Positions 19,494 through 28,768 of a stretch of DNA of 64,000 nt are shown here, piece by piece (the stretch's first letter is position 1; each line of letters opens with the position of its first letter). A program made the translations under genes and the position numbers. Below the pieces are notes generated by a model. That model was given only the letters and a program-made list of their open reading frames with translations, made no database searches and was not told the origin of the DNA. This DNA is from Bradyrhizobium sp. WSM471 (GTDB lineage: Bacteria; Pseudomonadota; Alphaproteobacteria; Rhizobiales; Xanthobacteraceae), in NCBI RefSeq assembly GCF_000244915.1, contig NZ_CM001442.1, positions 2,356,001-2,420,000 of the forward strand, in the 5' to 3' direction.

Positions 19494-19557
19494 AAGTGCT
19501 GTTACAAAGTAATCCGCTCAGCCCCACAAGACCGCCCCCACCGGAGGCAGACGTAGC

Positions 19558-19777
19558 AGGGCTATGTTTCCGCGTTGAGACGCTCCTGCCTTTGGCGTTG
19601 TTCACGTTCGCAGAAGCGCTTTGTTGGGGCGCGTCGAACGGCGTCTATGCTGCTTTTCTCTGGGGATTAGCCGCGGAGGCCTTCCTTCAAATTGGCTATG
19701 TCACCGGGATGTGTGTTCGAGCCAAACTCCAGCGCGCAGGGCTCGTGCACGTTGAGCCCTCGAGGAGAGAGGCATAA
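19558..19777 (+). pseudogene. Membrane-protein gene truncated by IS66
   Basis: Beyond the IS66 right end the plus strand keeps an open frame reading VETLLPLALFTFAEALCWGA, then FLWGLAAEAFLQIGYVTGM and a basic-acidic tail to a TGA. It looks like the last two membrane helices of a small inner-membrane protein whose start was removed by the insertion. Family unknown. It ends three bases from the stop of the convergent ligase-like gene. Confidence 0.45.
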
Positions 19778-19780
19778 CGT

Positions 19781-21808
19781 TCACCGCGGCCGCATTTCCT
19801 TCAGAAAGACCGGGTCAGTCTCGGCGATTTGTCGTTCGGCAAGGCGCCGTCCGTCAACACTTGCCGAAGCATAAGCTTCGACGAGTGTCGGCCTCAGAGC
19901 CGGCAGTCGGCTTACAATGAGACTGACGTCCCGCTTGATCATGTCCTGAAGCTCGAGATCGGCAACCGCGCCGCTCAAGCGCAGCGCAAGCTTAATCCTC
20001 GCTGGTACGAGTTCAACGTCGTTGGGAGCCGTGTAGTACGCCATCTTAAGCAGTGCGCCTGGATCATAGGCGCCCCACTTATGCTGGTCCGCCAGCAACG
20101 CGAATGTCAGCCAAACATCACTTCGGTATGGAGACAATCTCAAGGCTTTGAGAAGATCATGACGCACAGCTTCATCAGAAGTTCGTGTCGGCGTCCCTTG
20201 CAACAGCGCCGCGCCTGCAAAACCGTATTCTGCCCACAGATCGCCACGAGCGATGGCAATCGATGCAGCATTCGCAAGGCTATTCTTTTCACGGACCGAG
20301 ACCGGCGGATACGTCGCTCCAAAGGCGACCGTCTTGGTTCCCAACAGGAAGTACGTTGGAAGCAATACCCAGGTTGCCTGCGCTGCCAGCAATAGTCCGA
20401 ACAGGGCGCAGCATGACCGCATCAAGGGTCTATCAACGGTCAGCCCGGCAACAACTGGATGCGTTCTGTCGACGTCGCGAGTTCGCAGCGATGAAACGAC
20501 GTTCTCAATTGCGCTTCGGCTTTGGGCATACGACAGGCCGATGCATGCGCTGATGATCAGCAGCGCTGAAAAGCTCAAGGCGTCGCTGTTAATGAACGCC
20601 GTCATCGCGGTCGTCACTAAGACGCCAGCGCCCGCAGCGGCGTAAACGTAATCCCTGCTGCGAGCCAACGACCCCTTCGCAAGAACAATGGCCGCTGCAG
20701 CCATAACGAGGATCGCAGCGAGCAGGAAGGTCCGGCCCATCTCTACCGCGACGATCGTCGCCGCGGTTTCGGAGACGTGGCGAGTAACGTCGCCAACGTC
20801 ACGGTAGACCGGAAGTATGTCCTCGAAGGCGCCCGCTCCATAGCCAAATGGCCTTGCATCTGACAGCAGCAGGTCTGTCGCACTCCAGCTTTTTTGGGGG
20901 GACATCAATTTTGTGATGTCCACGTCCGTTTTGAGCGGCGCGATGGCCACGAAACCAAGAAGAGCAACCACGCCGGTGGTCAAAACCCCCGCCTTGCCCC
21001 ATCTTCCCCAGCGCCATTTTCGAACGATATAGATGCTGACCGGGGCGCTCATCCCAAAAATCGCTGCGAAAGCCAGCGTCAGCTCTCCCAGCATCATCAT
21101 TGAAAATGTCCCCAGGGCGAATGCTGCGGTCGCTACCCCAAGGCCCACGACCGCGTGCAACCTGGATTTTGGCTGGCGACGTTTGCTGGAATATTGTTCC
21201 CGGACGTTAAGTACCGAAGCGCACGACAGGATGATCCCGATCGTAGAAACGAGGACGGCTCCCGCGGCGTCGGTATCGAGGCTGTGAACGTAGCCGAGCT
21301 CGGAAGCGAGCTGCAGTCCTGCGACAAACGCTGCAATGGCAGTCAGGAGGTAGAGAAAATTCTCCGCAGATTGTCGATCCACGGTTGCGGCGCTGACCGC
21401 AATCCCTGTTGCGATGACAACGCAATACCGGGCAAATGACAGGAGTGTCGCTCCGGTGTCGATCGATATCGTCCCGTCGATCGGCATTCTCAGCGCGCTG
21501 GATGCTGTTGACCAGATGGCGTCAGACGGCCAAGGTGAGGGAGCCGGTACGACTTGGAGCAATATCCATAAGCCCGGGACGATCAGCGCAATGAGCGCAG
21601 CCGGGCGCATGTTGCGGCACAACCTGTCGATGGCACCCAAGCGTGAACTTAAGGCGAGGCGGATAAGAGCGACCGCCATCATGGCGCAACCGAAGCCAGT
21701 TGCACCTTCGGCTCGAACCGCACTGAACGCCACGGCGAAGGCAACGAAAATTGCCGAGAAGTAAAGCCAAATGAACATACTGCTGCCTCGAGAGCCGGAG
21801 GCCGACAT
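19781..21808 (-). CDS. O-antigen ligase/polymerase-like membrane protein
   Basis: A 675-residue inner-membrane protein with about 10-12 hydrophobic segments in the first 460 residues (for example FIWLYFSAIFVAFAVAFSAV and AALIALIVPGLWILLQVVPA). A periplasmic loop follows with the Wzy-C-like sequence LLLSDARPFGYGAGAFEDI, matching the G-x-G-x-x-F style of O-antigen ligase and EPS polymerase proteins. The last 150 residues are soluble and TPR-like (LLKALRLSPYRSDVWLTFAL). It probably polymerises or transfers the glycan outside the inner membrane. The protein at 48294 is a second candidate for the same role. Two start codons ten residues apart are possible. Lies just downstream of the OPX gene, same strand. 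Confidence 0.75.
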   Translation of the reverse strand: MSASGSRGSSMFIWLYFSAIFVAFAVAFSAVRAEGATGFGCAMMAVALIRLALSSRLGAIDRLCRNMRPAALIALIVPGLWILLQVVPAPSPWPSDAIWSTASSALRMPIDGTISIDTGATLLSFARYCVVIATGIAVSAATVDRQSAENFLYLLTAIAAFVAGLQLASELGYVHSLDTDAAGAVLVSTIGIILSCASVLNVREQYSSKRRQPKSRLHAVVGLGVATAAFALGTFSMMMLGELTLAFAAIFGMSAPVSIYIVRKWRWGRWGKAGVLTTGVVALLGFVAIAPLKTDVDITKLMSPQKSWSATDLLLSDARPFGYGAGAFEDILPVYRDVGDVTRHVSETAATIVAVEMGRTFLLAAILVMAAAAIVLAKGSLARSRDYVYAAAGAGVLVTTAMTAFINSDALSFSALLIISACIGLSYAQSRSAIENVVSSLRTRDVDRTHPVVAGLTVDRPLMRSCCALFGLLLAAQATWVLLPTYFLLGTKTVAFGATYPPVSVREKNSLANAASIAIARGDLWAEYGFAGAALLQGTPTRTSDEAVRHDLLKALRLSPYRSDVWLTFALLADQHKWGAYDPGALLKMAYYTAPNDVELVPARIKLALRLSGAVADLELQDMIKRDVSLIVSRLPALRPTLVEAYASASVDGRRLAERQIAETDPVFLKEMRPR

Positions 21809-21889
21809 CGCCTCCCTGCGATCAATGTCGCAGGGAAAGGGCCTCGTGGCTGTGCTCGATGAGATCCGTCGCCATCACAATGGCCAACT

Positions 21890-23116
21890 TCAGTGAATCG
21901 GTGTGGGCGTTGTGATGACCGTTGCCGAGCCAGTACCCTGAATGGTGTTCCTGAGGATAAGTCCGTTCGTCGCGTAGGTGATGGGGTCGTTCGCGGTAGC
22001 CATGATGGTCCGCAGGAAAGTCAGGAATTTCGTCGTCTCAACCGACGCGGCGTTCGATGTGTAAATCACGTCCTTGTTCCTCATTTCGAAATTTTGTGCG
22101 AGGAAATACCCCGACGGATCGCGAAGATTGACATTATAAACGATAGGTATGATTGGGCCGGCAAACTTCGTACAATCCACGCCAAGTCGCGCCGCAACTT
22201 CGCGCGTTTCGCCTCTATACAAAAACACCCAGCTTGGATCGGCGAGGGAGTCGTTAAGGCCGCCCTGCTTGCCGACAGCTTCCGCGAGCGAAAGTCTCCA
22301 CGCGTCAAACTTGTAGAGGCCCTGACCGGCAGAGGCCGATGCGCCAGCAGCACCCACCGCGACGAATGTCTGTGGCTGGCCGAACACATAGATCACGTCG
22401 CTCGGGAGCACGTAGATGTTGTTCGTGGGTTCGTACAAGAGAGCGCCAAAAGGCACGCTGGCGCGATGACCCGATCGCTCAAGCGAGACCCACATATCGT
22501 AGCCTTGAGTGCCTGGACCGCCGGCTCTCGCAATTGCGTCAAGGATGCGTTCACCCGAAGGGCTTGCAGGGAAGCGGCCAGCTGTGCGCACATCCCCCAG
22601 AACGCTGATAAGTGATGTGTTTTGCTGGGCGACTGAGACCACCACCTGCGGTTCAAGCGCACGTGCCTTGAGCTTGCCGACAATGTCCGCTTGAACCTCG
22701 GTAGGCGAGCGGCCTTTTGCCCGCACCTCTCCGGCGTACGGAACAGCGATGTTCCCGTTCTCGTCGACCGCCTGATTGGGGACTGTCACAAAGTTTCCAG
22801 CCCGCACGCCATTCTCGGACGTGAACAGCCCACCGGCCGCGGCCTCGAAAATAGTCACGCTGACGATATCACCGATGCCGAAGCGAAATGCCTTCGGCGG
22901 CGACCGGTCGGCAAATGCCGTCGACAACCTCGGTATATATTGACCGAGCGTCTGAACGACTTCGGGGGTGACCTTTACAAGCGCGTAAGGAACGCTAACT
23001 GGCTGTCCGCCCTCTGATTTGTTGAGTACATCGACCCCCTGCGGTCCAGTCGTCGGCACGATCGAACACCCGGCGCAAAACAGCACTAGGAGCATGGCAG
23101 TTCGTTTCACCGTCAT
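21890..23116 (-). CDS. Outer-membrane polysaccharide export lipoprotein (OPX, Wza/ExoF-like)
   Basis: A 408-residue lipoprotein forming the export channel for the polysaccharide. The signal peptide MTVKRTAMLLVLFCAGCS ends in a lipobox with Cys at residue 17. The Poly_export domain is clear: FRFGIGDIVSVTIFEAAAGG, VDENGNIAVPYAGEVRAKG and SPTEVQADIVGKLK. Two SLBB-like segments follow (TSLISVLGDVRTAGRFPASP, and NNIYVLPSDVIYVFGQPQTF with the later repeat NKDVIYTSNA). Downstream of the co-polymerase/kinase gene with 164 bases between, same strand, as in other Wzx/Wzy loci. Confidence 0.92.
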   Translation of the reverse strand: MTVKRTAMLLVLFCAGCSIVPTTGPQGVDVLNKSEGGQPVSVPYALVKVTPEVVQTLGQYIPRLSTAFADRSPPKAFRFGIGDIVSVTIFEAAAGGLFTSENGVRAGNFVTVPNQAVDENGNIAVPYAGEVRAKGRSPTEVQADIVGKLKARALEPQVVVSVAQQNTSLISVLGDVRTAGRFPASPSGERILDAIARAGGPGTQGYDMWVSLERSGHRASVPFGALLYEPTNNIYVLPSDVIYVFGQPQTFVAVGAAGASASAGQGLYKFDAWRLSLAEAVGKQGGLNDSLADPSWVFLYRGETREVAARLGVDCTKFAGPIIPIVYNVNLRDPSGYFLAQNFEMRNKDVIYTSNAASVETTKFLTFLRTIMATANDPITYATNGLILRNTIQGTGSATVITTPTPIH

Positions 23117-23280
23117 TTGCGCAATGGTAAACAGGAGATCCCCCGCACGCTCGTCGGAAAGTCAGCGCTGGGGAGAATGCCATTTTGTATGGAATCTGGA
23201 CAGGCCGTCGTGACAGCCCCAGCAACTCGGTGCGAGAATGTTGCCAAAATGCAACAAACGCAAAGCGCGCAAAAATAGTG

Positions 23281-25596
23281 TTAAGCGTCGGTAAGACCGT
23301 AGTGCACGTAGTGGTCGTCGCTATAGTAGTCGCTTCTGTGGGAATCGTACTGGAGCATCGCCCGAATGTCTGTCTTGTTGAGAACGACGCCAATCAGGTT
23401 CTCATAGACATTTGGTGCCGTGTGCAGGGCGTGTTGCACCACATCGATTTTGGTTTTCCCCCACTCGACGACAAGCATAAAGCAGTCGACCAGCGTCGCC
23501 GTGGCGCGGACGTCGACGATGGGCGTCAGAGGGGGCAGGTCGACAATCACATAGTCATAGGTGGTTCGTAAGCGAGCGAACAACTTGCGCATGTGTTCGG
23601 TTGCCAGAAGCTCGCTGCTATGAAGCAGCGGCCGAATCTTAACCACCGGCAAAAAGGCCAAATTCGTCTTTGGCTCCTGCCAGATCGCCTCTTCCAAAGA
23701 GCATTTTTCGAAAATGACCTCAAGCAAACCGACGCTCGCATCCGGCGCGAGGGCCTTTGATAGAGACGGGTTTCTGAGATCACAGTCGACGAGGATTACG
23801 CTCTTTCCCCCCTGTCCGATCAGTTGGGCAAGAGACGCCGCGATCGTCGACTTGCCCTCATGGGGCAGTGAAGACGTTATGCCAATGACCTTGTTTGTCG
23901 TTTGCGTCGGATTGAGGTCAATGCCCAATTTGATTGAGCGAATCGATTCCGCAAACCGCGACAGCGGCATATTCATCACGGCCCAATGCAAAGGCGAATG
24001 CGTGGAAACCGTCCTCCTGCCGGTTTCCCGATCCGGCAGTAGGCTGGCTTTCAGTTTCCGAAGCCTGGCCGCTTGCAGAAGTGGAACGACGGAAAGGCAG
24101 GGGAGGCGCAGAGCTGCCTCGAGCTGATCCGGCGTCCGGAACACCCGGTCCATCGTTTCTCTGAGCAAGCCCAGTCCAACGCCAAGACCAAGACCTCCGA
24201 ACAAGGCGATCGCAAGTATGATTGTCGTCTTGGGCTTGCTTTTGCTCTGAGGAATGGAGGCGGGATAGATGACCCTGGCATCCGAAATAGGGAAGGATTC
24301 TTGCTGCGCCGATCCCATATATCGCTGCAGGAACGTGTCGTAGAGCGTTCGATAGCCTTTGGCTCGGCTTTCGAGCTCCCGCAGAGTGACTTCCGCCGAA
24401 TTCGTCGCCCGTGACACCGAAACGGCCTCTGACAACTGCTTTTCGAGATCTTGCTGGCGTTGCTTGGAAACCTCGTAGTCGCTCCGGCTCGTTTCTGCCA
24501 GGCGGCGGACTTCGTCGAGTACGGACGCTCGAATTTCGCGCATTCGAGCGCGCAGGTTGACGACACTGAGGTGGTCCTTGCCGAACCGCGCCGACCATTC
24601 GCTTTCCCGCCTGACCAGCTCGAGGTATTGTTGGCGCAGACTGTTGATAATAGGGCTCGCCAGCGCATCCGATCCAGAGGCGTCGAGTGTGCCGATTGAC
24701 TCCCCCTTAGAGGGATTCTCCTTGAGAATACTTTCATAGCGGTTTAGGCGCGCGAGCAATTCCGCCGTTTGAGCCCGGGCCGCTACGATGCGGCTATTCA
24801 CCTGAGTAACTTGCTGCTCGTCGATAGGTTTTCCTTCCGTCGAGAAAATGTTGTTTTGAGATCTGTAGGCGTTGACCGCGCGCTCAGCGGTTTCAGCCTG
24901 ATCTCCTAGCGCCTTTATTCTTTGTTGCAGCCAGAGAGTTGCCGTTCGATTGGCCTCGAATTTTGCATTGAGCTGATCTGCGATGTACGCGTCGGCAATT
25001 GCGTTGGCGATCTGGGCCGCACGCGCCGCATCATTCCAGCTGAAAGTCAGTTCGATCACGTTGCTCAAGTTCACGCGCGCTGCTGTAAGCCGCTCTTGGA
25101 ACGCCGTCATAACGTCGCCAGCCAGTCGCGCCTGTGACTCGCTTTCATCGGGGCCTGGTGTGCCACCAAACCACTTGCGAAGGCGGCGTCCCATTAATGT
25201 CAATGGAGAGTCCGTGTTCCTCGTCAGGTCGGCCGTGAGGTCGAGTTTGTCGATGACATCGCTTGCGATAGCCTTGGATCTGAGAATTTGCAGCTGGGTT
25301 TCTATTTCCCTCGGGTCAAAGGACGGTTCGGCAACGGCAGACTGTTGCTGAATGAACTGCGCCTTTTGATTTCCCAACAGGATGCGCACTTGAGCTGTGT
25401 AAGTTGGTGGCGTGATGCGAAGGTAGATCAGGCCAGCAGCCAGGGCGAGGACCGCGCCAAAAATTACGATGGCGTACTGACGACGCAAAAATCCACGTGC
25501 CAAATTCACCAGCGGACCGATTCCGGTCGCGCCCCCCGGCGGCGGGCCGTCGGCATTGCCGAGCGCAGTCCTCGATCTGTCGGTGTTCTGCAGCAT
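23281..25596 (-). CDS. Wzz co-polymerase fused to BY-kinase (ExoP/Wzc-like)
   Basis: A 771-residue inner-membrane protein controlling chain length and export. The Wzz domain opens with a helix near residue 35 (YAIVIFGAVLALAAGLIYLR), then a long periplasmic coiled region and a second helix near 450 (TIILAIALFGGLGLGVGLGL). The cytoplasmic kinase has Walker A at about 576 (SSLPHEGKST), A' at about 604 (VILVDCDLRNP) and B at about 682 (YVIVDLPPLTP). The tail has the Tyr cluster YDSHRSDYYSDDHYVHYG for autophosphorylation. All parts needed for activity are present. A cognate phosphatase of the usual Wzb or PHP type is not in the window. Confidence 0.95.
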   Translation of the reverse strand: MLQNTDRSRTALGNADGPPPGGATGIGPLVNLARGFLRRQYAIVIFGAVLALAAGLIYLRITPPTYTAQVRILLGNQKAQFIQQQSAVAEPSFDPREIETQLQILRSKAIASDVIDKLDLTADLTRNTDSPLTLMGRRLRKWFGGTPGPDESESQARLAGDVMTAFQERLTAARVNLSNVIELTFSWNDAARAAQIANAIADAYIADQLNAKFEANRTATLWLQQRIKALGDQAETAERAVNAYRSQNNIFSTEGKPIDEQQVTQVNSRIVAARAQTAELLARLNRYESILKENPSKGESIGTLDASGSDALASPIINSLRQQYLELVRRESEWSARFGKDHLSVVNLRARMREIRASVLDEVRRLAETSRSDYEVSKQRQQDLEKQLSEAVSVSRATNSAEVTLRELESRAKGYRTLYDTFLQRYMGSAQQESFPISDARVIYPASIPQSKSKPKTTIILAIALFGGLGLGVGLGLLRETMDRVFRTPDQLEAALRLPCLSVVPLLQAARLRKLKASLLPDRETGRRTVSTHSPLHWAVMNMPLSRFAESIRSIKLGIDLNPTQTTNKVIGITSSLPHEGKSTIAASLAQLIGQGGKSVILVDCDLRNPSLSKALAPDASVGLLEVIFEKCSLEEAIWQEPKTNLAFLPVVKIRPLLHSSELLATEHMRKLFARLRTTYDYVIVDLPPLTPIVDVRATATLVDCFMLVVEWGKTKIDVVQHALHTAPNVYENLIGVVLNKTDIRAMLQYDSHRSDYYSDDHYVHYGLTDA

Positions 25597-25897
25597 CCGG
25601 TCTTTCCCGCGTTCCGTGACAGGCCAGCCAAGACACCCGCAAGTTTAAAGCTTGCGCGAAATCCGGACAGGCCCGTTCAAACCATATCGATAAGTTAGTG
25701 CACGTCAAAATTTAAATCGACGAGAGGCGAAATTAATCGTGAATCAAGTGGTCGGATTATGAAAAACTGGAACCCTAAGTCACGGATTGCATTTGATAAT
25801 AAATGCGATCAAATGCCGCGGTGTGTTTAATTTTCAGGTGTCGGATGTATATTTGTGTTAGAAGATCAGAATTATAACAGGTGACGGGAAGCTGAAC
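25597..25897. promoter_or_regulatory. Divergent promoter region, AT-rich
   Basis: Lies between the BY-kinase gene (minus) and the small membrane protein (plus). 25705-25875 is AT-rich with AAATTTAAATCG and GCGAAATTAATCG, matching the AATTAAT style seen upstream of other genes here. Confidence 0.4.
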
Positions 25898-26143
25898 ATG
25901 TCCGCAATTTTGAAGATTGTCTTAGTTCTGTTAGCCGTGTCGGGTACCGCAACCAGCGGCTATGTTTTCTACAACGCTGCTCTTTCGTCTAACGACTGGG
26001 TCTACGGCGGAAGATCTCCCACCAATTGGGCCAATGGTGGGGTGCATGGCGCTCCGGGGCCCATCGCCGGTGCGGGTATTCCGCTCGCGGCCGCGGCATA
26101 CGGCGTTTATTGGCTGATGAAGCGACGTCGCAAGCAGGACTGA
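25898..26143 (+). CDS. Small exported protein with sorting-signal-like C-terminus
   Basis: An 81-residue protein. Residues 1-20 form a signal or anchor helix (MSAILKIVLVLLAVSG). The short middle is Gly/Asn/Trp-rich. The C-terminus has three parts in order: a PGP motif at 53-55 (APGPIAGAGIP), a hydrophobic stretch at about 57-74 and the basic cluster KRRRK at 75-79. This order is the plan of PEP-CTERM-type exosortase sorting signals, and an exosortase-family protein lies 7 kb away. Known PEP-CTERM signals read differently, so the role is inference; it may simply be a two-helix membrane protein. GACGGGAAG lies upstream of the ATG. Confidence 0.7.
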   Translation: MSAILKIVLVLLAVSGTATSGYVFYNAALSSNDWVYGGRSPTNWANGGVHGAPGPIAGAGIPLAAAAYGVYWLMKRRRKQD

Positions 26144-26224
26144 GCAACCAAAGTCGCTCGGTACTCGAACGCGAACGGTTCATTGGAATCAGCACGATCA
26201 TCGCTGTTTAGCCCTTGACGAAAG

Positions 26225-26254
26225 GGAGACCGAAGGCAGATGCATTCGGTTTCC
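26225..26254. terminator. Possible bidirectional terminator hairpin
   Basis: GGAGACCGAA and TTCGGTTTCC form a 10-bp stem with one G-T pair and a 10-base loop, in the spacer between convergent genes (25898 plus, asnB minus). There is no long T run on the plus side, so strength is uncertain. Confidence 0.4.
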
Positions 26255-26345
26255 CCATTTCGACATTGCCGATCCTTTAGCGGTCTCCTAGGCCACTCTC
26301 GTCGAGCCTCCGGGCGGTAATTTTGCCGCGACGCTCCAGGGACAA

Positions 26346-28013
26346 TCAGACCGACTCTGTTGCCTGAAGGTGCACGCTCCGCACAGCCCTTCCTGAAGGA
26401 TCATCCATTTTCGCAAATTCCTGCGACCAGCGAAATGCGGTGGGCGTCGAACAAGCGATCGACGGGCCTACCGGAACCGTGAGGCAGGCGGTCGGATTTT
26501 GGAAAATGCGATCGAAGATGGTCCTGTACAGATAGCCCTCCTTCGAAGTTGGCGTCTGGTTCGGAAATGTCCGCTCCACGATTGACATCATTTCATCAGT
26601 GACCTTGCTGTTCGCGTAGTCCTTCAGGGAATCGATCCAGCCATAGCCGACACCGTCCGAAAACTGCTCCTTTTGACGCCACAGAATCTCATCGGGTAGA
26701 AGGTCGGGAAAGGCTTCTCGCAAAATGTTTTTTTCGATTTTTTTTCCCGGGCACATCTTGTCCGCGGGGTCTATTGACATGGCGTAGTCCAGAAATTCCT
26801 TGTCCAGAAATGGTACGCGCGTCTCGAGCCCCCAGGCGGCTGTGGCCTTGTTAGCGCGACAGCAGTCGTATTTGCTCAAGGCGAACAGCTTTCGAACAGT
26901 CTCTTCGTGAAATTCTTGTGCATTCGGGGCCATGTGAAAATACAGATATCCGCCGAACACTTCATCCGCGCCTTCTCCCGAAAGCACCATCTTGATGCCC
27001 ATCGACCGTATCTTGCGCGCCATCAGATACATGGGCGTTGCCGCTCGAATTGACGTAACGTCAAACGTCTCGAGATGACGGATGACATCCGCCACTGCAT
27101 CAAGCCCTTCTTGGATCGTGAAGACAATCTCGTGGTGAACCGTTCCGATGTGCTCGGCCACCTTACGCGCGAAGCGCATATCCGGAGCGCCTTCAAGCCC
27201 GACGGAAAAGGAGTGAAGGCGAGGCCACCAAGCTTCCTCGGTATCGCCTGATTCTATTCGTTTGAACCGGTGTTGCGCGGCGATGGCGGCGATGAGAGAC
27301 GAATCCAGGCCGCCGGATATCAAAACGCCGTAGGGAACGTCGCACATGAGTTGCTGCTTGACCGCAGTCTCAAGTGCCGTCCGGAGTTTCTGAAGCGAAA
27401 CCTTTTCCGTCGGCGCTTGGTGCTCCCAGGATGGATTGTACCATTTGACGAAAGTCCTGTCCCGCCCAGTATAGTAATGGCCTGGCGGAAATTCCTGGAT
27501 CGTTTCGCAGGTGGCGTCCAGAGCCTTCATCTCGCTCGCGACGTAGGTTGCCCCGGCACGATCCCACCCGATGTAAAGCGGAATGATGCCGATGTGGTCT
27601 CGCGCGACAAAAAAGTCACGCTTCTTTTCATCGAACAAAGCAAACGCAAAAATCCCGCTGAGCATATTGCACACGGCGGGGCCATATTCGTCATAAAGAT
27701 AGAGGATGACCTCGCAGTCGGATTTCGTTTTCCAGGCGTGATGTTGCTTCAGCTTCTCTCGAAGCGAGACATGGTTGTAGATCTCGCCATTTACGGCCAG
27801 CGCCCGACCCGCCATTTCGTCTATCAGGGGTTGGGCCCCGTGCTCCACATCGACGATTGAAAGTCGCTCATGAGCAAGCACTGCGCCTTCATTCGAGTAG
27901 ACGCCGCTCCAATCTGGTCCGCGATGTCTGATCATCTTGGACATTTCCAAAGCGCGGTTACGCGCCGTTTCGAGTGGTTCCTTGAACTCGAAAATGCCAA
28001 CAAAGCCGCACAA
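26346..28013 (-). CDS. asnB: Asparagine synthase, glutamine-hydrolysing (AsnB)
   Basis: Makes asparagine from aspartate, ATP and glutamine in the cytoplasm. The class II glutaminase needs Cys right after the start Met, and here the codon before CGFVGIFEFKEP is TTG at 28011-28013. GTGGAG stands 8 bases before it, so TTG is the start and gives 555 residues, matching the usual 554. RHRGPDWSGVY, LAHERLSIVD and NGEIYNH form the glutaminase site; GVLISGGLDSSLIAAIAA is the ATP loop; LSGEGADEVFGGYLYFH follows. Homologues in polysaccharide loci sometimes amidate uronic acids instead. The asparagine-like code of the NRPS protein at 30999 favours a supply role. Confidence 0.93.
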   Translation of the reverse strand: MCGFVGIFEFKEPLETARNRALEMSKMIRHRGPDWSGVYSNEGAVLAHERLSIVDVEHGAQPLIDEMAGRALAVNGEIYNHVSLREKLKQHHAWKTKSDCEVILYLYDEYGPAVCNMLSGIFAFALFDEKKRDFFVARDHIGIIPLYIGWDRAGATYVASEMKALDATCETIQEFPPGHYYTGRDRTFVKWYNPSWEHQAPTEKVSLQKLRTALETAVKQQLMCDVPYGVLISGGLDSSLIAAIAAQHRFKRIESGDTEEAWWPRLHSFSVGLEGAPDMRFARKVAEHIGTVHHEIVFTIQEGLDAVADVIRHLETFDVTSIRAATPMYLMARKIRSMGIKMVLSGEGADEVFGGYLYFHMAPNAQEFHEETVRKLFALSKYDCCRANKATAAWGLETRVPFLDKEFLDYAMSIDPADKMCPGKKIEKNILREAFPDLLPDEILWRQKEQFSDGVGYGWIDSLKDYANSKVTDEMMSIVERTFPNQTPTSKEGYLYRTIFDRIFQNPTACLTVPVGPSIACSTPTAFRWSQEFAKMDDPSGRAVRSVHLQATESV

Positions 28014-28768
28014 TGCAATTACTCCACTATGGAAAATGCCTGCCGTGGTGGTGCAAAATTCACTATCAGCCGCAAGCAGGAAACGGCGGGTCATATTAAA
28101 TCGGGTTTATTTTATTATATATAAAACAAAAATTTGCAATATGATTTATTATTTTGCTTTGCGTTATGCGTTAAAGTCATTGGCCATTCGGAGCACTTCG
28201 ATACGGGTCGCTGCGACGGGGGCGGACCGCTTTTACTGCTCGCTCCGAGCGAATAGGGGCGCACTACCAGTTTCGTTAATGACAATCCTGGCGCCGAGCC
28301 CCTTTTTGCCAAGTCGGTCGACCTGGGATTCTGTCCCGGCCTCGCAGGAGACCGAAAGATAGGGGTTCGGGTTGACCAAACCGGCGGTCGCCCGAATGCC
28401 GTTGCCGTCGGTTGGAGGTCGGACGGCCGCACTCACGCGACGGACGTGCTCGGCACAATGCAATCGTCTGTCTTGCTTGAAGACGCATGCCTGTCACGGA
28501 ACGCAAGTGGGTCGAGGTTGACCGAATGTGTCGATCGGAATGATCGCAATGCGTGATTTGGCAAAGGGCCATGCGATTACGTCGGGCCAGTCTTAAATCC
28601 CCGATCAGGAGGCAAGCCATCGTCCCGCCACGCGGCGTCTTGCTCCGAATTGGCTCTCTCTGTTGTTACTATCTGCCTTGACCGATTCAAGAAATGGCGC
28701 CTGCGCCCCTTGCCAAACGCTTGGCCGATGCTGCAACGTCGGTGTGCACGATCCGAATGTGAGTCGAG
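28014..28768. other. Intergenic stretch with AT-rich block
   Basis: 28100-28165 is very AT-rich (TTTTATTATATATAAAAC) and probably contains the asnB promoter. The rest is GC-rich. A minus-strand frame at 28233-28463 reads PNPYLSVSCEAGTESQVDRL but has no recognisable family; not called. Confidence 0.4.

Larger units (their letters stand above)
17023..19557 (-). mobile_element. IS66-family insertion sequence, decayed
   Basis: About 2.5 kb with the three-gene IS66 layout on the minus strand (tnpA, tnpB, tnpC). The left end begins GTAAGCATTCGGTGAGAACC; the right end is near 19557 but its inverted repeat is poorly matched (CGGTG is shared). All three genes carry frameshifts or stops, so the element is inactive. 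It sits between the sugar transferase and the ligase-like gene and seems to have cut a small membrane-protein gene at its right end. Confidence 0.82.

Noticed and set aside
28233..28463. A minus-strand frame considered as a phosphopantetheinyl transferase fragment for the NRPS
   Set aside because: It lacks the conserved Asp/Glu and Lys motifs of that family; no such gene was found in the window.
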